The notes: generated from the sequence alone by a model not told the origin. A stretch of 64,000 nucleotides of DNA from Edaphobacter paludis (GCF_039993895.1 NZ_CP121194.1:3906001-3970000); one strand, 5' to 3'. Numbered from the stretch's first letter, positions 24,806 to 34,085 are shown. Made by a program: numbers and translations.

Positions 24806-25746
24806 AGCGCGATCCATCCCAGATGGATAGCCCAAAGCGAAAGACCCGCCACCACAATCCACAACGTCACTCCCTGAATCAACGGCCTCACGCCGACCTC
24901 TTTCAGCGTGGTGCATGTAATCCCTGTGCCGATCAAAAATAGCACCACCGTCAGCGCCGACTTCCCCAACCGGTTCAGCCCGGCAAAGACTGCTGCCATC
25001 TGCGGCAGATAATGCGGAACATAGCTTGCCAGCACGGCAGCCGCGCAGAAGTAGAGAATGAACCACGGCCAGTAAATTTTTGCCTTGTTTTTTCGCAGCG
25101 TCGCCGTGGCAATCGCGAGCGGGACGATCCACAAGGCCCGTGCCAGCTTCACCGTCGTTCCAACGGCCAACGCCGTTGCGCCATACTTCGCGCCTGCGCC
25201 CACCACTGAGCTGGTGTCATGAATCGCCAGTGCGGCCCACAGTCCAAACTGCGTCTGCGTGAGATGCATGTACCACCCGATCAGCGGAAAGAGCAGCAGC
25301 GCCACAGAGTTCAGCACGAAGACCGTGCCCAGCGAAACGCCCATCTCCTCCTCGCCCGCATCGAGCACTGGCCCCATCGCGGCAATCGCGCTGCCGCCGC
25401 AGATCGCCGTGCCAATGGCGATCAGCAGCGATTGCGTCTTCTCCACCTTCAGCATCCTGCCCAGCAGGATCCCAAGGCTAAGCACAAACGTAATGCTAAT
25501 CGCGGTATACATAAAACCCGACCGCCCCGCATGAACAACCTCTTTGAGATTCATGCCAAACCCCAGGCATACGACTGCTGCCTGCAGCAGAAATTTGGAG
25601 AGCTGCCTGCTCTCAACGTGGAAGTGATGCACCGTCGTCAGTCCAAACGCCAGCCCCGCAGCCAACGCAAAGGGCGGCCCAATCAATCCGCTCGCCGAAA
25701 TAATGATCCCGATATAGAAGAGGTTGCGTACCATGTCTTCCAGCAT
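24802..25746 (-). CDS. YeiH-family putative sulfate/anion exporter
   Basis: Inner-membrane protein of 314 residues with about ten helices, of the YeiH/UPF0324 family. Family features are present: AAVVCLGFGMNLKEVV, the GTAICGGSAIAAMGPV motif and SSVVGAGAKYG. Family members are annotated as sulfate exporters, though direct proof of the substrate is limited. It lies downstream of a LysR regulator on the same strand with an inverted repeat ATAAG-N5-CTTAT between them, an arrangement common for this family. The second methionine (residue 5) is another possible start. Confidence 0.88.
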   Translation of the reverse strand: MLEDMVRNLFYIGIIISASGLIGPPFALAAGLAFGLTTVHHFHVESRQLSKFLLQAAVVCLGFGMNLKEVVHAGRSGFMYTAISITFVLSLGILLGRMLKVEKTQSLLIAIGTAICGGSAIAAMGPVLDAGEEEMGVSLGTVFVLNSVALLLFPLIGWYMHLTQTQFGLWAALAIHDTSSVVGAGAKYGATALAVGTTVKLARALWIVPLAIATATLRKNKAKIYWPWFILYFCAAAVLASYVPHYLPQMAAVFAGLNRLGKSALTVVLFLIGTGITCTTLKEVGVRPLIQGVTLWIVVAGLSLWAIHLGWIAL

Positions 25747-25788
25747 GGTCCTGCGCCCAGGCCTGGTCGAGACGTACTTTTGAATTGC

Positions 25789-25807
25789 CGATAAGCTTTA
25801 CTTATCG
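25789..25807. promoter_or_regulatory. Candidate LysR-type operator upstream of yeiH
   Basis: CGATAAG (25789-25795) and CTTATCG (25801-25807) form a perfect 7-base inverted repeat with a 5-base spacer; it contains the T-N11-A pattern typical of LysR regulators. It sits in the 89-base gap between the LysR stop and the yeiH start. Confidence 0.6.
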
Positions 25808-25835
25808 CCCTAATCAGAACCAAGGGAACACAAAT

Positions 25836-26750
25836 CTATCCCGCGTGCGAACTCCCCATCGCGAACCGCTGAAACGCAGCCACCGCCCCCGTAGCGTCCG
25901 TCCCGGCGAGCCGGATAAAGCTGAAGTCACGCACAATCTCCAGCCCGTTCACCTGCACCGTGCGAATCGTTCCCAGCCGCAATGCTTTGCCGATCGCACA
26001 GCGTGAAACAAATCCCACCCCAAGCTCAGCCTCTACACCCGAGATGATGGCTTCCGTCGAATCCAGCTCCATCACCACGCGCAGCAAGCGCAGCGGAATG
26101 CCCGCTTTTTTCAGCGCCCGCTCGACCACCCGCCGCGAGCCCGAACCACGCTCCCGCAGCAGCATCGGTGCCTTCTCCAACTCCGCGGGAGCAATCGCTC
26201 CAGCTCGTGCCCACGCATGACCGGGCGCCACGATCAGCACCATCTCATCCTGCACCATTCGTTCCGTCTTTACGTCGCGCCGCATCGCCGGCCCTTCGAT
26301 AATTCCCAGCGCCACCTGCTCTTCAGCCACCGCCTCGGCAATTCGCTCGGTGTTTCCGCTCACCACAGAGAGATGGACGTGGGGATACTGCCGCAGAAAC
26401 GCCCCCAGAATCCTTGGCAGCACATATTGGGCTATCGTCGTCGAAGCCCCCAGCCGCAACTCACCGGTCACATCGTCGTTCAACGCTGCGAGCGCGCGCT
26501 GTGCCTCTGCCATGGTCTCCGCCGCCGCGGTCGCATATTCCAGCAGTACACGACCGGCCTCGGTGAGCACGATCTGGCTCCCATGGCCATCGCTATTGCC
26601 GCGATCGAACAGGCGAGCCCCAGCCTCCTCTTCCAGCGAGCGCACCTGCTGGCTTACGGCAGGTTGGCTGAGATGCAGCACCTCCGCCGCTTTGCGAAAG
26701 CTCATCTCCGCAGCCACCGCTCGAAAGACCTTCAGCCGAAAATTCTCCAC
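25836..26750 (-). CDS. LysR-family transcriptional regulator (CysL/CbbR-like)
   Basis: LysR regulator of 304 residues: an N-terminal helix-turn-helix (FRKAAEVLHLSQPAVSQQVR, EEEAGARLFDR) and a type 2 periplasmic-binding-like effector domain from about 90 (GELRLGASTTIAQYVLPRIL). The sequence recalls CysL/YeiE-type regulators, which sense sulfur compounds and sit beside yeiH. GTG is the start; the ribosome site (GGGGATGAGG) is very close to it. It probably controls the downstream yeiH gene through the inverted repeat at 25789-25807. Confidence 0.92.
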   Translation of the reverse strand: MENFRLKVFRAVAAEMSFRKAAEVLHLSQPAVSQQVRSLEEEAGARLFDRGNSDGHGSQIVLTEAGRVLLEYATAAAETMAEAQRALAALNDDVTGELRLGASTTIAQYVLPRILGAFLRQYPHVHLSVVSGNTERIAEAVAEEQVALGIIEGPAMRRDVKTERMVQDEMVLIVAPGHAWARAGAIAPAELEKAPMLLRERGSGSRRVVERALKKAGIPLRLLRVVMELDSTEAIISGVEAELGVGFVSRCAIGKALRLGTIRTVQVNGLEIVRDFSFIRLAGTDATGAVAAFQRFAMGSSHAG

Positions 26751-26873
26751 ACCCTCATCCCCTTACATCGCAGGCGAACCAGCCCCGCCACCCCACAAGC
26801 ATAAGCCCGGCACGCATGCCCGATAGAATCAACCTAGTCCTAAAAACCTGAACTCAAAGAGACTTCGCACCCA

Positions 26874-28547
26874 TTGGCTGACAACAACAATCCCAATCCG
26901 ATCTCGCAGTCTGAACCGATCTCCGAGCTGGCGCCCGAACTCACTCCCGAGCCGACCCCCGAAGCTACCATTCAGGCGATTCCCACTCCCAGCCAGGGAC
27001 TCTTCGCATGGCTTCGCCCCTCTGCCTCTCACTCGGCCTTCTCCGCCACGCTCCTGCTCATGCTCTCGACGCTGCTCTCCGGCGTCCTCGCGCTCGTCCG
27101 CACCAAGTACATCAACCACATCTTCGGGGCCGGCCCGCAGACCGATGCTTACTATGCTGCCTTCGAACTGCCCGACATGCTGGCCTACTTCCTCGTCGGC
27201 GGAGTGGCCTCCATCTCGCTGGTCACCATCCTGAACCGCTATCAGGCTGCGGGCGACGAAGAGGGCGGCGACCGCGCCATCTCGATCATTCTCAACGCCA
27301 TGGTGATCGTCCTTGGGCTGGCCATCGTGCTTGCGGAGATCTTCGCCCCCTACTACGTCCACTGGAAGTTCCACGGCTTTACCCCCGCCAATGCAGCGCT
27401 CGCTACCTCACTGACCCGGCTGCTGCTTCCGGCGCAGCTCTTCTTCTTCATCGGCGGAGTCATCGGCTCAAAGCTTCTCGTCCACAAAATCTTCATCTAT
27501 CAGGCGATCACGCCGCTGATCTATAACCTCGGTATCATCTTCGGAGCTGTCTTCCTCTCGCAGCGATACGGAATCTATTCGCTGGTCATCGGCGTTCTCG
27601 CTGGCGTCATCCTCGGCCCCGCCGCCCTCAATGCCTTCGGAGCGGCGCGCCAGGGCCTCCGCTATCACCCCATCTTCAACGTCCGCCATCCCGCCTTCAT
27701 CGAATGGCTGCGGCTCTCTCTTCCGCTGATGATCGGTGTCTCGCTGGTCACCGCCGACAAATGGATTCTCAGCTTCTTCGCTTCGTATGATCCCGGCGGC
27801 ATCTCCCACCTCACCGTGGCCAAAACGCTCTTCAACGCCCCGATGGGCATCCTCGGACAGGCTGCGGGAGCAGCGTCTCTCCCCTTCTTCTCCTCTCTCT
27901 TCAGCCAGCACCGCTTGGGAGACTTCGCCGCCGCCGTCAACCGTGCCGTATCGCGCGTCTTCGCGGCCTCTCTGATCGCCGCCGCGTGGATGATCGCTCT
28001 CGCGCCGCCTATCGTTGATCTCTTCCGCGGAGGCTCCTTCAACCGCACCGACGCGACCGAGACTGCGCAGTACTTCGCCATCTTCGCCATCTCGCTCGCT
28101 CTGTGGACCGCGCAGGGTATTTACGCACGCGCCTTCTATGCAGCGCGCAATACGCTCACCCCGGCGGTGGCGGGAAGCATCATTACGCTGCTCTCCATCC
28201 CCGTCTATCGCCTCTTCTTCCATTCCATCGGCATGGCCGGGCTGGCCGTGGCATCGGACGCGGGTATCCTCACCCATACCCTTACCCTCGCGATCCTTCT
28301 GCATCGCCGCAAGCTCGTTTCCATCACCGGCCTCGAAGGCGGCGAGCTCGCCCGCTCCCTGTTGGCCGCCTGCATCAGCTTCGCCGGAGCCTACGCCTGT
28401 GTCCGGTTCTTGCACTTCGGTCGCGGCCATGCGGGAGACCTGGGCGTGATCGCCATCGCCTCCTGCGTATGGGCGTTCCTCTGCTGGATTACCCTCAACG
28501 TGACGGGCTCCACGCTGCCCAGCCAGCTCCGCTCTCGCCGCGCCTGA
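26874..28547 (+). CDS. murJ: Lipid II flippase MurJ
   Basis: MurJ flips lipid II across the inner membrane for peptidoglycan assembly. The 557-residue protein has a Pro/Glu-rich N-terminal tail of about 45 residues and then the MATE/MOP-type fold: LVRTKYINHIFGAGPQTDAY, ELPDMLAYFLVGGVASISLV, and YARAFYAARNTLTPAVAGSI, all family hallmarks. It uses a TTG start with only a weak ribosome site; a later ATG would cut into helix one, so TTG is retained. It is divergent from the LysR gene. Confidence 0.93.
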   Translation: MADNNNPNPISQSEPISELAPELTPEPTPEATIQAIPTPSQGLFAWLRPSASHSAFSATLLLMLSTLLSGVLALVRTKYINHIFGAGPQTDAYYAAFELPDMLAYFLVGGVASISLVTILNRYQAAGDEEGGDRAISIILNAMVIVLGLAIVLAEIFAPYYVHWKFHGFTPANAALATSLTRLLLPAQLFFFIGGVIGSKLLVHKIFIYQAITPLIYNLGIIFGAVFLSQRYGIYSLVIGVLAGVILGPAALNAFGAARQGLRYHPIFNVRHPAFIEWLRLSLPLMIGVSLVTADKWILSFFASYDPGGISHLTVAKTLFNAPMGILGQAAGAASLPFFSSLFSQHRLGDFAAAVNRAVSRVFAASLIAAAWMIALAPPIVDLFRGGSFNRTDATETAQYFAIFAISLALWTAQGIYARAFYAARNTLTPAVAGSIITLLSIPVYRLFFHSIGMAGLAVASDAGILTHTLTLAILLHRRKLVSITGLEGGELARSLLAACISFAGAYACVRFLHFGRGHAGDLGVIAIASCVWAFLCWITLNVTGSTLPSQLRSRRA

Positions 28548-28586
28548 TTCTTCGCGCTGACTTCATGGACGGTTATAGTAGCCATC

Positions 28587-29774
28587 ATGCACCTCCGTGC
28601 CGCCGTCGTCGCCGTTCTCTGCCTCCCCGCTGCTCTGGTCTATGCCCTTCCCGCTGCTCTGGTCTATGCCCTTCCCGCTGCGCGAGCCTACGCTCAGAAC
28701 GCGCCTATACCCGCATCGCCGATCCCGACCATCAGCACGCAGTCCACGCTGGTCCTCGTCCCTACGCTGGTGAAGACTAAAAAGGGCGACCTCGTCTTCA
28801 CGCTTACCGCCAACGACTTCACCATCACCGACAACAATGTCGAACAGAAGGTCCATCTCGAAGAGGACACGGGCGACCAGCCCCTGGCGCTGGTTGTCGC
28901 GATTGAGACCGGAGGCGGCGGAGCGAGTCAGTTCGACAAATACCGCAAGCTGGCGACCATGATCGAATCGATCGTAGGGCAGGTTCCCCGTCGCGTCGCC
29001 GTCGTCACCTTCGACAGCGAGCCTCAGTTATTCCAGGACTTCACACCGAACCTCGCGCTGATGGAAGATGCCATTCAGAACCTCGACGCCGGAGACAGTG
29101 GGGCCGCCACTCTCGACGCTGTCGCGTACTCCGTCGATCTATTGCGCAAGCAGCCTCCTCAGTATCGCCGCGCCATTCTGCTCATCAGCGAAACCGTCGA
29201 TCATGGCAGCAAGGTCAGGCTCGACGATGCTCTCCGCGCCGTCAGCGACACCAACACCTCTATCTACAGCGTGGCCTTTTCCTCCTCGCGAAGCGCCGTC
29301 GGGCATGAGGCCTCGAAGCTCAACGACCCAACCCCGGGCCCGGAGCACGGCTGTTTCTCGCACGATCCTAAGACCGATCCCACGGTCAGAGACGATGGCA
29401 GCAAAGGCGTTCCTGAAGAGTCCAGGAGCACGCAGTACTACGACTGCCTCGCCGAGCTTCTGCCGCCGCTGCGTCTCGCCAAGATGGCCGCAATCCTCGG
29501 CATGAACGGCCTGCGCAAGAACGCGCCAGAGACGGTGGCCAAGCTGACTGGCGGCGAGTACTTCCACTTCAGCAGCGAGCGCGATCTGGAGCGCGGTCTG
29601 GCGACCATCTCCAACCACGTTCCCAATCGCTACGTTCTGAGCTTTCAACCACAATCGCCACAGCCGGGTTTACATGCCATTGCAGTCACGATGAAGGACC
29701 ACCCCGACCTCGTCATCACCGCGAGAAGCAGCTACTGGGCAGGGGACGCGACTACAACTCAACCTCAGCCCTGA
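28587..29774 (+). CDS. VWFA-related acidobacterial protein (TIGR03436 type), secreted
   Basis: Exported protein of 395 residues with a von Willebrand A-like domain at about 90-330. The pattern STLVLVPTLVKTKKGDLVFT, TANDFTITDNNVEQKV is typical of TIGR03436, a family expanded in Acidobacteria with no known function. Signal peptide region is odd: a 24-base unit is repeated 2.3 times, giving two copies of PAALVYAL before the cleavage site (ARAYA-QNA). A canonical MIDAS motif is not obvious, so metal-dependent binding is uncertain. A paralogue lies at 58041-59060. The gene starts 39 bases after murJ. Confidence 0.9.
   Translation: MHLRAAVVAVLCLPAALVYALPAALVYALPAARAYAQNAPIPASPIPTISTQSTLVLVPTLVKTKKGDLVFTLTANDFTITDNNVEQKVHLEEDTGDQPLALVVAIETGGGGASQFDKYRKLATMIESIVGQVPRRVAVVTFDSEPQLFQDFTPNLALMEDAIQNLDAGDSGAATLDAVAYSVDLLRKQPPQYRRAILLISETVDHGSKVRLDDALRAVSDTNTSIYSVAFSSSRSAVGHEASKLNDPTPGPEHGCFSHDPKTDPTVRDDGSKGVPEESRSTQYYDCLAELLPPLRLAKMAAILGMNGLRKNAPETVAKLTGGEYFHFSSERDLERGLATISNHVPNRYVLSFQPQSPQPGLHAIAVTMKDHPDLVITARSSYWAGDATTTQPQP
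28626..28681 (+). repeat. 24-bp tandem repeat within a signal peptide
   Basis: Two exact 24-base copies (28626-28649, 28650-28673) and a partial third. The unit is in frame, so it adds eight residues per copy to the signal-peptide core, and expansion or contraction would not shift the frame. Confidence 0.9.
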
Positions 29775-29888
29775 TGCGTGGCTCGCCCTTCGCGTCTTCA
29801 ATCCCCGCAAAGATATGCTCGGGGATAAAATTGCGCGTCGATTCCAGAGTTAACTTCGCTTCACGCAACAGGTTGCGACCTGGTCGGG

Positions 29889-31139
29889 CTATTCGGTCCA
29901 GCGCTTGAAGACGAGCGAGCCGTTCGTGCCGCCGAAGCCGAAAGAGTTCGACAACGTGTAGTCGATCTTTGCAGCCTGGGGCTTGTTAGGGACGTAGTTC
30001 AGGCGGCACTGGGGATCCAACTCGACGATGTTCATCGTGGGCGGGGCCGTCTGATTGAGCATGGCGAGAATCGTGATACCCGCCTCCAGTCCGCCAGCAC
30101 CGCCGAGCAGATGCCCGGTCATGGATTTGGTGGAGCTGACGAGCAGCGTGTGATTCTTGGCGCGCTCGCCGAAGACGTTTTCGATGGCCTGAGACTCGAG
30201 CGCGTCGCCCAGCGGTGTGCTGGTTGCATGGGCGTTGACGTAGTCGATCTTGTCCGGAGAGATACCTGCGACCTTCAGCGCCGCGGACATCGCGCGGAAG
30301 CAGCCCTCGCCCTCGGGGGCCATGCCGGTCATGTGGAAGGCGTCCGCCGACATGCCGTAGCCGATAACCTCGGCCAGAATCTTTGCCCCGCGAGCCTTGG
30401 CGAACTCCAACTCTTCCATGATGAGGATGCCTGCGCCTTCGCCGACGACGAAGCCGTCGCGGTCCTTGTCAAAGGGACGGCAGGCATGTTCGGGGTCATC
30501 GTTGCGGGTCGACAGCGCCTTCATGGCGGCGAATCCGCCGACGCCCATGGGGGTAATCGCGGCTTCGGTGCCTCCGGCGATCATGGCATCGGCATCGCCG
30601 CGCTGGATGATGCGGAAGGCATCGCCGATGGAGTGCGCGCTTGAGGTGCAGGCGGTCGCCGTGGCCTCGTTGGGGCCCCGGGCGTTGTAGCGGATGCTGA
30701 CGTGCCCCGCCGCGAGGTTGACGATGGAACCCGGGATGAAGAAGGGCGAGATCTTACGCGGGCCACCGGCTAGCATGGCCGAGTGCTCCCGTTCGATCAC
30801 ATCGAAACCACCAATGCCGGAGCCGATGTGGACGCCGAAGCGGTCACGGTTGCTCTCGTCGATGACGAGGCCCGAGTGCTTCATCGCCTCGTCGGCGGCG
30901 GCAATGGCGAAGTGAATAAAGCGGCCCATCTTGCGGGCCTCTTTTTTATCGATGAAGAGCAGGGGATCGAAGTCTTTAACCTCGGCGGCGAAGCGGACGG
31001 GATGGCCGGTGAGATCGAATGCCTTGATCTCAGCCATGCCGCTCTTACCCGCAAGCAGCCCAGCCCAGACTTCGGGGGCGGTTTTGCCGACCCCGCAGAC
31101 GAGGCCCAAGCCGGTGACGACGACGCGACGCTGCTCCAT
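29889..31139 (-). CDS. fabF: 3-oxoacyl-ACP synthase II
   Basis: Condensing enzyme of fatty acid elongation (416 residues, cytosolic), joining malonyl-ACP to the growing acyl chain. The Cys-His-His triad is Cys164 (TACTSSAHS), His304 (NAHATSTP) and His343 (KSMTGHLLGGAGG). It lies 3 bases after the acpP stop in an acpP-fabF operon, the arrangement found in many bacteria. A weak hairpin (29801-29826) lies in the gap before the convergent TIGR03436 gene and might end both transcripts. Confidence 0.97.
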   Translation of the reverse strand: MEQRRVVVTGLGLVCGVGKTAPEVWAGLLAGKSGMAEIKAFDLTGHPVRFAAEVKDFDPLLFIDKKEARKMGRFIHFAIAAADEAMKHSGLVIDESNRDRFGVHIGSGIGGFDVIEREHSAMLAGGPRKISPFFIPGSIVNLAAGHVSIRYNARGPNEATATACTSSAHSIGDAFRIIQRGDADAMIAGGTEAAITPMGVGGFAAMKALSTRNDDPEHACRPFDKDRDGFVVGEGAGILIMEELEFAKARGAKILAEVIGYGMSADAFHMTGMAPEGEGCFRAMSAALKVAGISPDKIDYVNAHATSTPLGDALESQAIENVFGERAKNHTLLVSSTKSMTGHLLGGAGGLEAGITILAMLNQTAPPTMNIVELDPQCRLNYVPNKPQAAKIDYTLSNSFGFGGTNGSLVFKRWTE

Positions 31140-31142
31140 ACT

Positions 31143-31388
31143 TTACTTGGCCGCCTTCTGGTTCTTTTCGATGTAGTCGACAGCGTCCTTGACGGTCTTG
31201 ATCTTCTCGGCATCTTCGTCGGGGATCTGAATATCGAAGGCTTCTTCGAACTGCATGACAAGCTCGACAACGTCGAGGGAATCCGCACCGAGGTCTTCCT
31301 GGAAGCTGGCGCCGGGGGTGACTTCGGCTTCATCCACTTGTAGTTGCTCGACGATAATCTGCTTTACTTTTTCATCTACTGCGGCCAT
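31143..31388 (-). CDS. acpP: Acyl carrier protein
   Basis: Acidic 81-residue carrier protein; the 4'-phosphopantetheine attaches at Ser37 in [12 protein letters not shown]. The charged helix two ([12 protein letters not shown]) that docks onto fatty-acid enzymes is conserved. AGGAGA precedes the ATG by 5 bases. It is the first gene of the acpP-fabF pair; fabD and fabG, usually upstream, are absent, and a gene-free gap of 500 bases precedes it. Confidence 0.97.
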   Translation of the reverse strand: MAAVDEKVKQIIVEQLQVDEAEVTPGASFQEDLGADSLDVVELVMQFEEAFDIQIPDEDAEKIKTVKDAVDYIEKNQKAAK

Positions 31389-31888
31389 TTCTTTCTCCTG
31401 TATACGTCTGCAATCAAATTCTGGATGTGGGTGCGAGTGGTCGACACCGCCATGCTCAAGAATACTGAGCGCCTAACAGAGTGTAAAGCACAGCAGGCCC
31501 GAGCTTCTTGGAATGCGAATCTTTTGTTCCCTCTGGGTAACTTTTAAAGTTCACCTCAATATCGCCACAATATGATCAGGACGGCTCGATGACGCATGGG
31601 ATGCCAGCGCCTGTGATCGGCGCAGACCTGGTTTGGCAGAAGTTTATTGCTGAACCCACATGCAAAGAATTGCCGTTCATGGTCGGGCGTGGACGTCGTT
31701 TTATCAGGGAATCATTGACCTAGCGTGGATTACCCACCTATCGCCATTTGGACTGAAGATTGCACAGTAAAGGCCGATCAATCCTGCATTTGGGCCCTCG
31801 CCGGAGAGCGCTTATGGAAAAGCTCTGTGGCTATTCAGTCGTAAAGGATTGAATTCTGTTTTCAATTTGCCAAAAAAGGAAAACTCCA
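31389..31888. other. Gene-free divergent region upstream of acpP and the PEP-CTERM gene
   Basis: Must contain the acpP promoter (minus) and the promoter of the PEP-CTERM gene (plus). I see no clear consensus promoter, no strong palindrome and no plausible gene. Base composition is more AT-rich than surrounding coding DNA. A structured leader in the right half cannot be excluded. Confidence 0.4.
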
Positions 31889-32398
31889 ATGAAGAAGATC
31901 ATGCTCGTTTTGTGTCTTTTTTTGCTCGCGGGTACGAGCCGCGCAAAGGCTGACAACATTCAAACCCTCGGAGAATACAACGGCACGGGAGTATTCAATG
32001 ACCCGGGTCCGTACCAGCCTCCAACCGTCGTTGGAACGTTCAATATCCTTCCCGGGGATACTGCAATCACTATCTCTGGAACCTTTGGCAATTCGGTTGT
32101 TGGCAGCTCGGCAGGAGTGGATTTATTTCTGGGAAGCCTGCTGGTAGGCCAATGCGTAGAGTTCGCTCCTTGTTACAACAATGGCGCACCGTGGAGCGAT
32201 ACCCTGACGGCAGCCCAGATTGCCTCTCTCGGTACGGGAATCGTCGCCTTTACTGCGGATCAGACGTCCCAATTCACTATTCGGCTGGGCACAACGACGC
32301 TCGATCAGTCTGCGGTTCCGGAACCATCAAGCGTTGCTCTGCTCGGAACCGGATTGCTTGGAGTGGTCGGTCTCATCCGCCGCAGACTGAGTTGCTGA
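31889..32398 (+). CDS. PEP-CTERM sorting-domain protein
   Basis: Exported protein of 169 residues: signal peptide (cut near AKA, residue 20), a beta-rich middle with no recognised domain, and a C-terminal PEP-CTERM signal: VPEPSSVALLGTGLLGVVGL followed by IRRR. Such proteins are cleaved by exosortase and displayed or released with extracellular polysaccharide. No exosortase gene is in this window, so processing depends on one elsewhere. The body has two cysteines (GQCVEFAPCYNN) that could form a disulfide. AAAGGAAAA lies before the ATG. The short size suggests a matrix component. Confidence 0.88.
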   Translation: MKKIMLVLCLFLLAGTSRAKADNIQTLGEYNGTGVFNDPGPYQPPTVVGTFNILPGDTAITISGTFGNSVVGSSAGVDLFLGSLLVGQCVEFAPCYNNGAPWSDTLTAAQIASLGTGIVAFTADQTSQFTIRLGTTTLDQSAVPEPSSVALLGTGLLGVVGLIRRRLSC

Positions 32399-32450
32399 CG
32401 AGTAAAACCGTTCGGAGACTTGGCAGCAGTTGAAACCAGATTTGATGGCG

Positions 32451-32490
32451 CAGGCAGGAGCAGGCCCCCTCACGGCCTGTCTTCTGCCTG
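32451..32490. terminator. Bidirectional hairpin between PEP-CTERM gene and rmuC
   Basis: CAGGCAG-N3-CAGGCC and GGCCTG-N4-CTGCCTG form a two-part stem around a 7-base loop. It sits between convergent genes, 52 bases past one stop and 6 before the other. No T-tract follows, so termination efficiency is uncertain. Confidence 0.6.
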
Positions 32491-32496
32491 TTGCTG

Positions 32497-33984
32497 TCAG
32501 TCTTCCTCGTTGCTGGCGGCGAGAAAGGGAACGATGCCGTTGCCCTCTTCGAAGCCGATGAGGCTGGAAGCCGGGGCGCTGCCATCCGATTCGCCCACCT
32601 CGCGCAGGGTGCGATTGATGGCACGGGTGCGGACGCCAAGCTTCTGAATGGTGTTCTGCACGGTGCCGACCTGGGACTCCATCTTGCTCATCAGGGTTTC
32701 AAATGTGTTAAATTCGCGCTTCGTTCCTTCAAGAACCTTCCACACCTCGTCACCTTTTTCCTGAATGGCCAGCATGTGGAAACCCATCTGGAAGCTGGTA
32801 AGGATGGCGGACAGGGTGCTGGGCCCGGCAATCGTGACATGGCATTTGGATTGAATCTCCGCCTGCAACGCGTCGCGCCGCATCACCTCGGCGTACAGAC
32901 CCTCGGTGGGCAGGAACATAATGGCATGGGGCGTAGTAACCGGGGGATTGATGTACTTCTTGCAGATGCGCTCGCCCTCGGTGCGGATTGCAGCCTCAAA
33001 CGCCTTGCTGGCGACGGCAACATTCTCGGGAACATTGCTCTCATACGCATTTTCAAGGCGCTCCCAATCTTCGCGGGGGAACTTGGCGTCGATGGGAAGC
33101 AGCGTCTCGCCCGCATGGCCGGGAAAGCGGACGGCAAACTCGACGACCTCCTGCGTACCTTCCTTGACCTTGGCGTTGCGCACGAACTGACTGGGCGCGA
33201 GCATCTGCTCGAGCAACATCCCAAGCTGCACCTCGGCAAAGCCTCCGCGAGCCTTGACGTTGGTGAAGATGCGGCTGAGGTCGTTGACGCCATCGGAGAG
33301 CTTGGTCATCTCGCCGAGGCCGGTGTGCACCTTGTTGAGCTGGTCAGTGACCTGACCGAAGGACTCGGTAAGCCGCGTCTGGAGGGTGGCGTTGAGCTTC
33401 TCATCGACCGTCTGACGCATCTTTTCGAGCTCTTTGGAGTTGTCGTCGTTCAGCTTGGTGAGGCGCTCTTCGACAGCAGTGCGGAGCTGGTTCTGGAGGG
33501 TGGTGTTGCTGGCCATCAGCTCATTGAGCTTGGTATTGAGAGATTCGCGAAGACTGGTGTGCCGCTCGTTGGTGTCGCTGGTGAACTCAGAGATGCGCCG
33601 GGTAATGCTATCCATCTGGTTTTGCACGGCGTTGCGGAGTTGCTCGTCGGAGGTCTTGTTGTCGGACCGGAAGGCGGCGAGACCGGTATTCAGCGTCGCG
33701 CCGAGGGTGGCGATGCTGCCGGCGATCTCGGTGCGGAGGGATGCGAACGCCGCCTCGCTGGCTTCGCGGGTGCGCTGAGCCTCTGTAGCGATGTCCGTGC
33801 GCATCTGGGCGAAGGAGGTGCGGATGTGCTCGTCGAGCGCCTGATTGCGGGCATCGAGCCGGGTGAGCTGATCAGGAATCTGGGTGAGCCGTGAATCCTG
33901 CCCGGAAGTCGGCTGCTTGCGGAGAAGCAGAAAGATGACGGCGAGAAGAGTGACGATCTGGAGGACAAGGAGAGGCGCTGGCAT
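32497..33984 (-). CDS. rmuC: DNA recombination protein RmuC
   Basis: RmuC-family protein of 495 residues, thought to restrict recombination at inverted repeats through a PD-(D/E)XK-like nuclease domain. It has an N-terminal membrane anchor (LLVLQIVTLLAVIFLLL), a long coiled coil at about 60-230 rich in Gln, Glu and Thr, and the RmuC domain from about 240 (AEVQLGMLLEQML, GETLLPIDAKFPREDWERL), where the Asp and Lys of PIDAKFP suit the nuclease motif. It stands alone, convergent with the PEP-CTERM gene. Confidence 0.94.
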   Translation of the reverse strand: MPAPLLVLQIVTLLAVIFLLLRKQPTSGQDSRLTQIPDQLTRLDARNQALDEHIRTSFAQMRTDIATEAQRTREASEAAFASLRTEIAGSIATLGATLNTGLAAFRSDNKTSDEQLRNAVQNQMDSITRRISEFTSDTNERHTSLRESLNTKLNELMASNTTLQNQLRTAVEERLTKLNDDNSKELEKMRQTVDEKLNATLQTRLTESFGQVTDQLNKVHTGLGEMTKLSDGVNDLSRIFTNVKARGGFAEVQLGMLLEQMLAPSQFVRNAKVKEGTQEVVEFAVRFPGHAGETLLPIDAKFPREDWERLENAYESNVPENVAVASKAFEAAIRTEGERICKKYINPPVTTPHAIMFLPTEGLYAEVMRRDALQAEIQSKCHVTIAGPSTLSAILTSFQMGFHMLAIQEKGDEVWKVLEGTKREFNTFETLMSKMESQVGTVQNTIQKLGVRTRAINRTLREVGESDGSAPASSLIGFEEGNGIVPFLAASNEED

Positions 33985-34085
33985 TCGTTTTTCCTTCGCC
34001 TAAGAGTATCACTATGGGGGATTGTGGATTCGTTTTGAGGAATGAGCTTCTCACTGCAGCTGAGAGGCTGCGGAAAAGCATGTAT

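Noticed and set aside
29801..29826. ATCCCCG/CGGGGAT hairpin between the TIGR03436 gene and fabF
   Set aside because: Only 7 base pairs with a 12-base loop; too weak to call as a terminator by itself.
31560..31888. Possible riboswitch before the PEP-CTERM gene
   Set aside because: No match to a cyclic-di-GMP or other riboswitch consensus that I could recognise; only weak local pairing.
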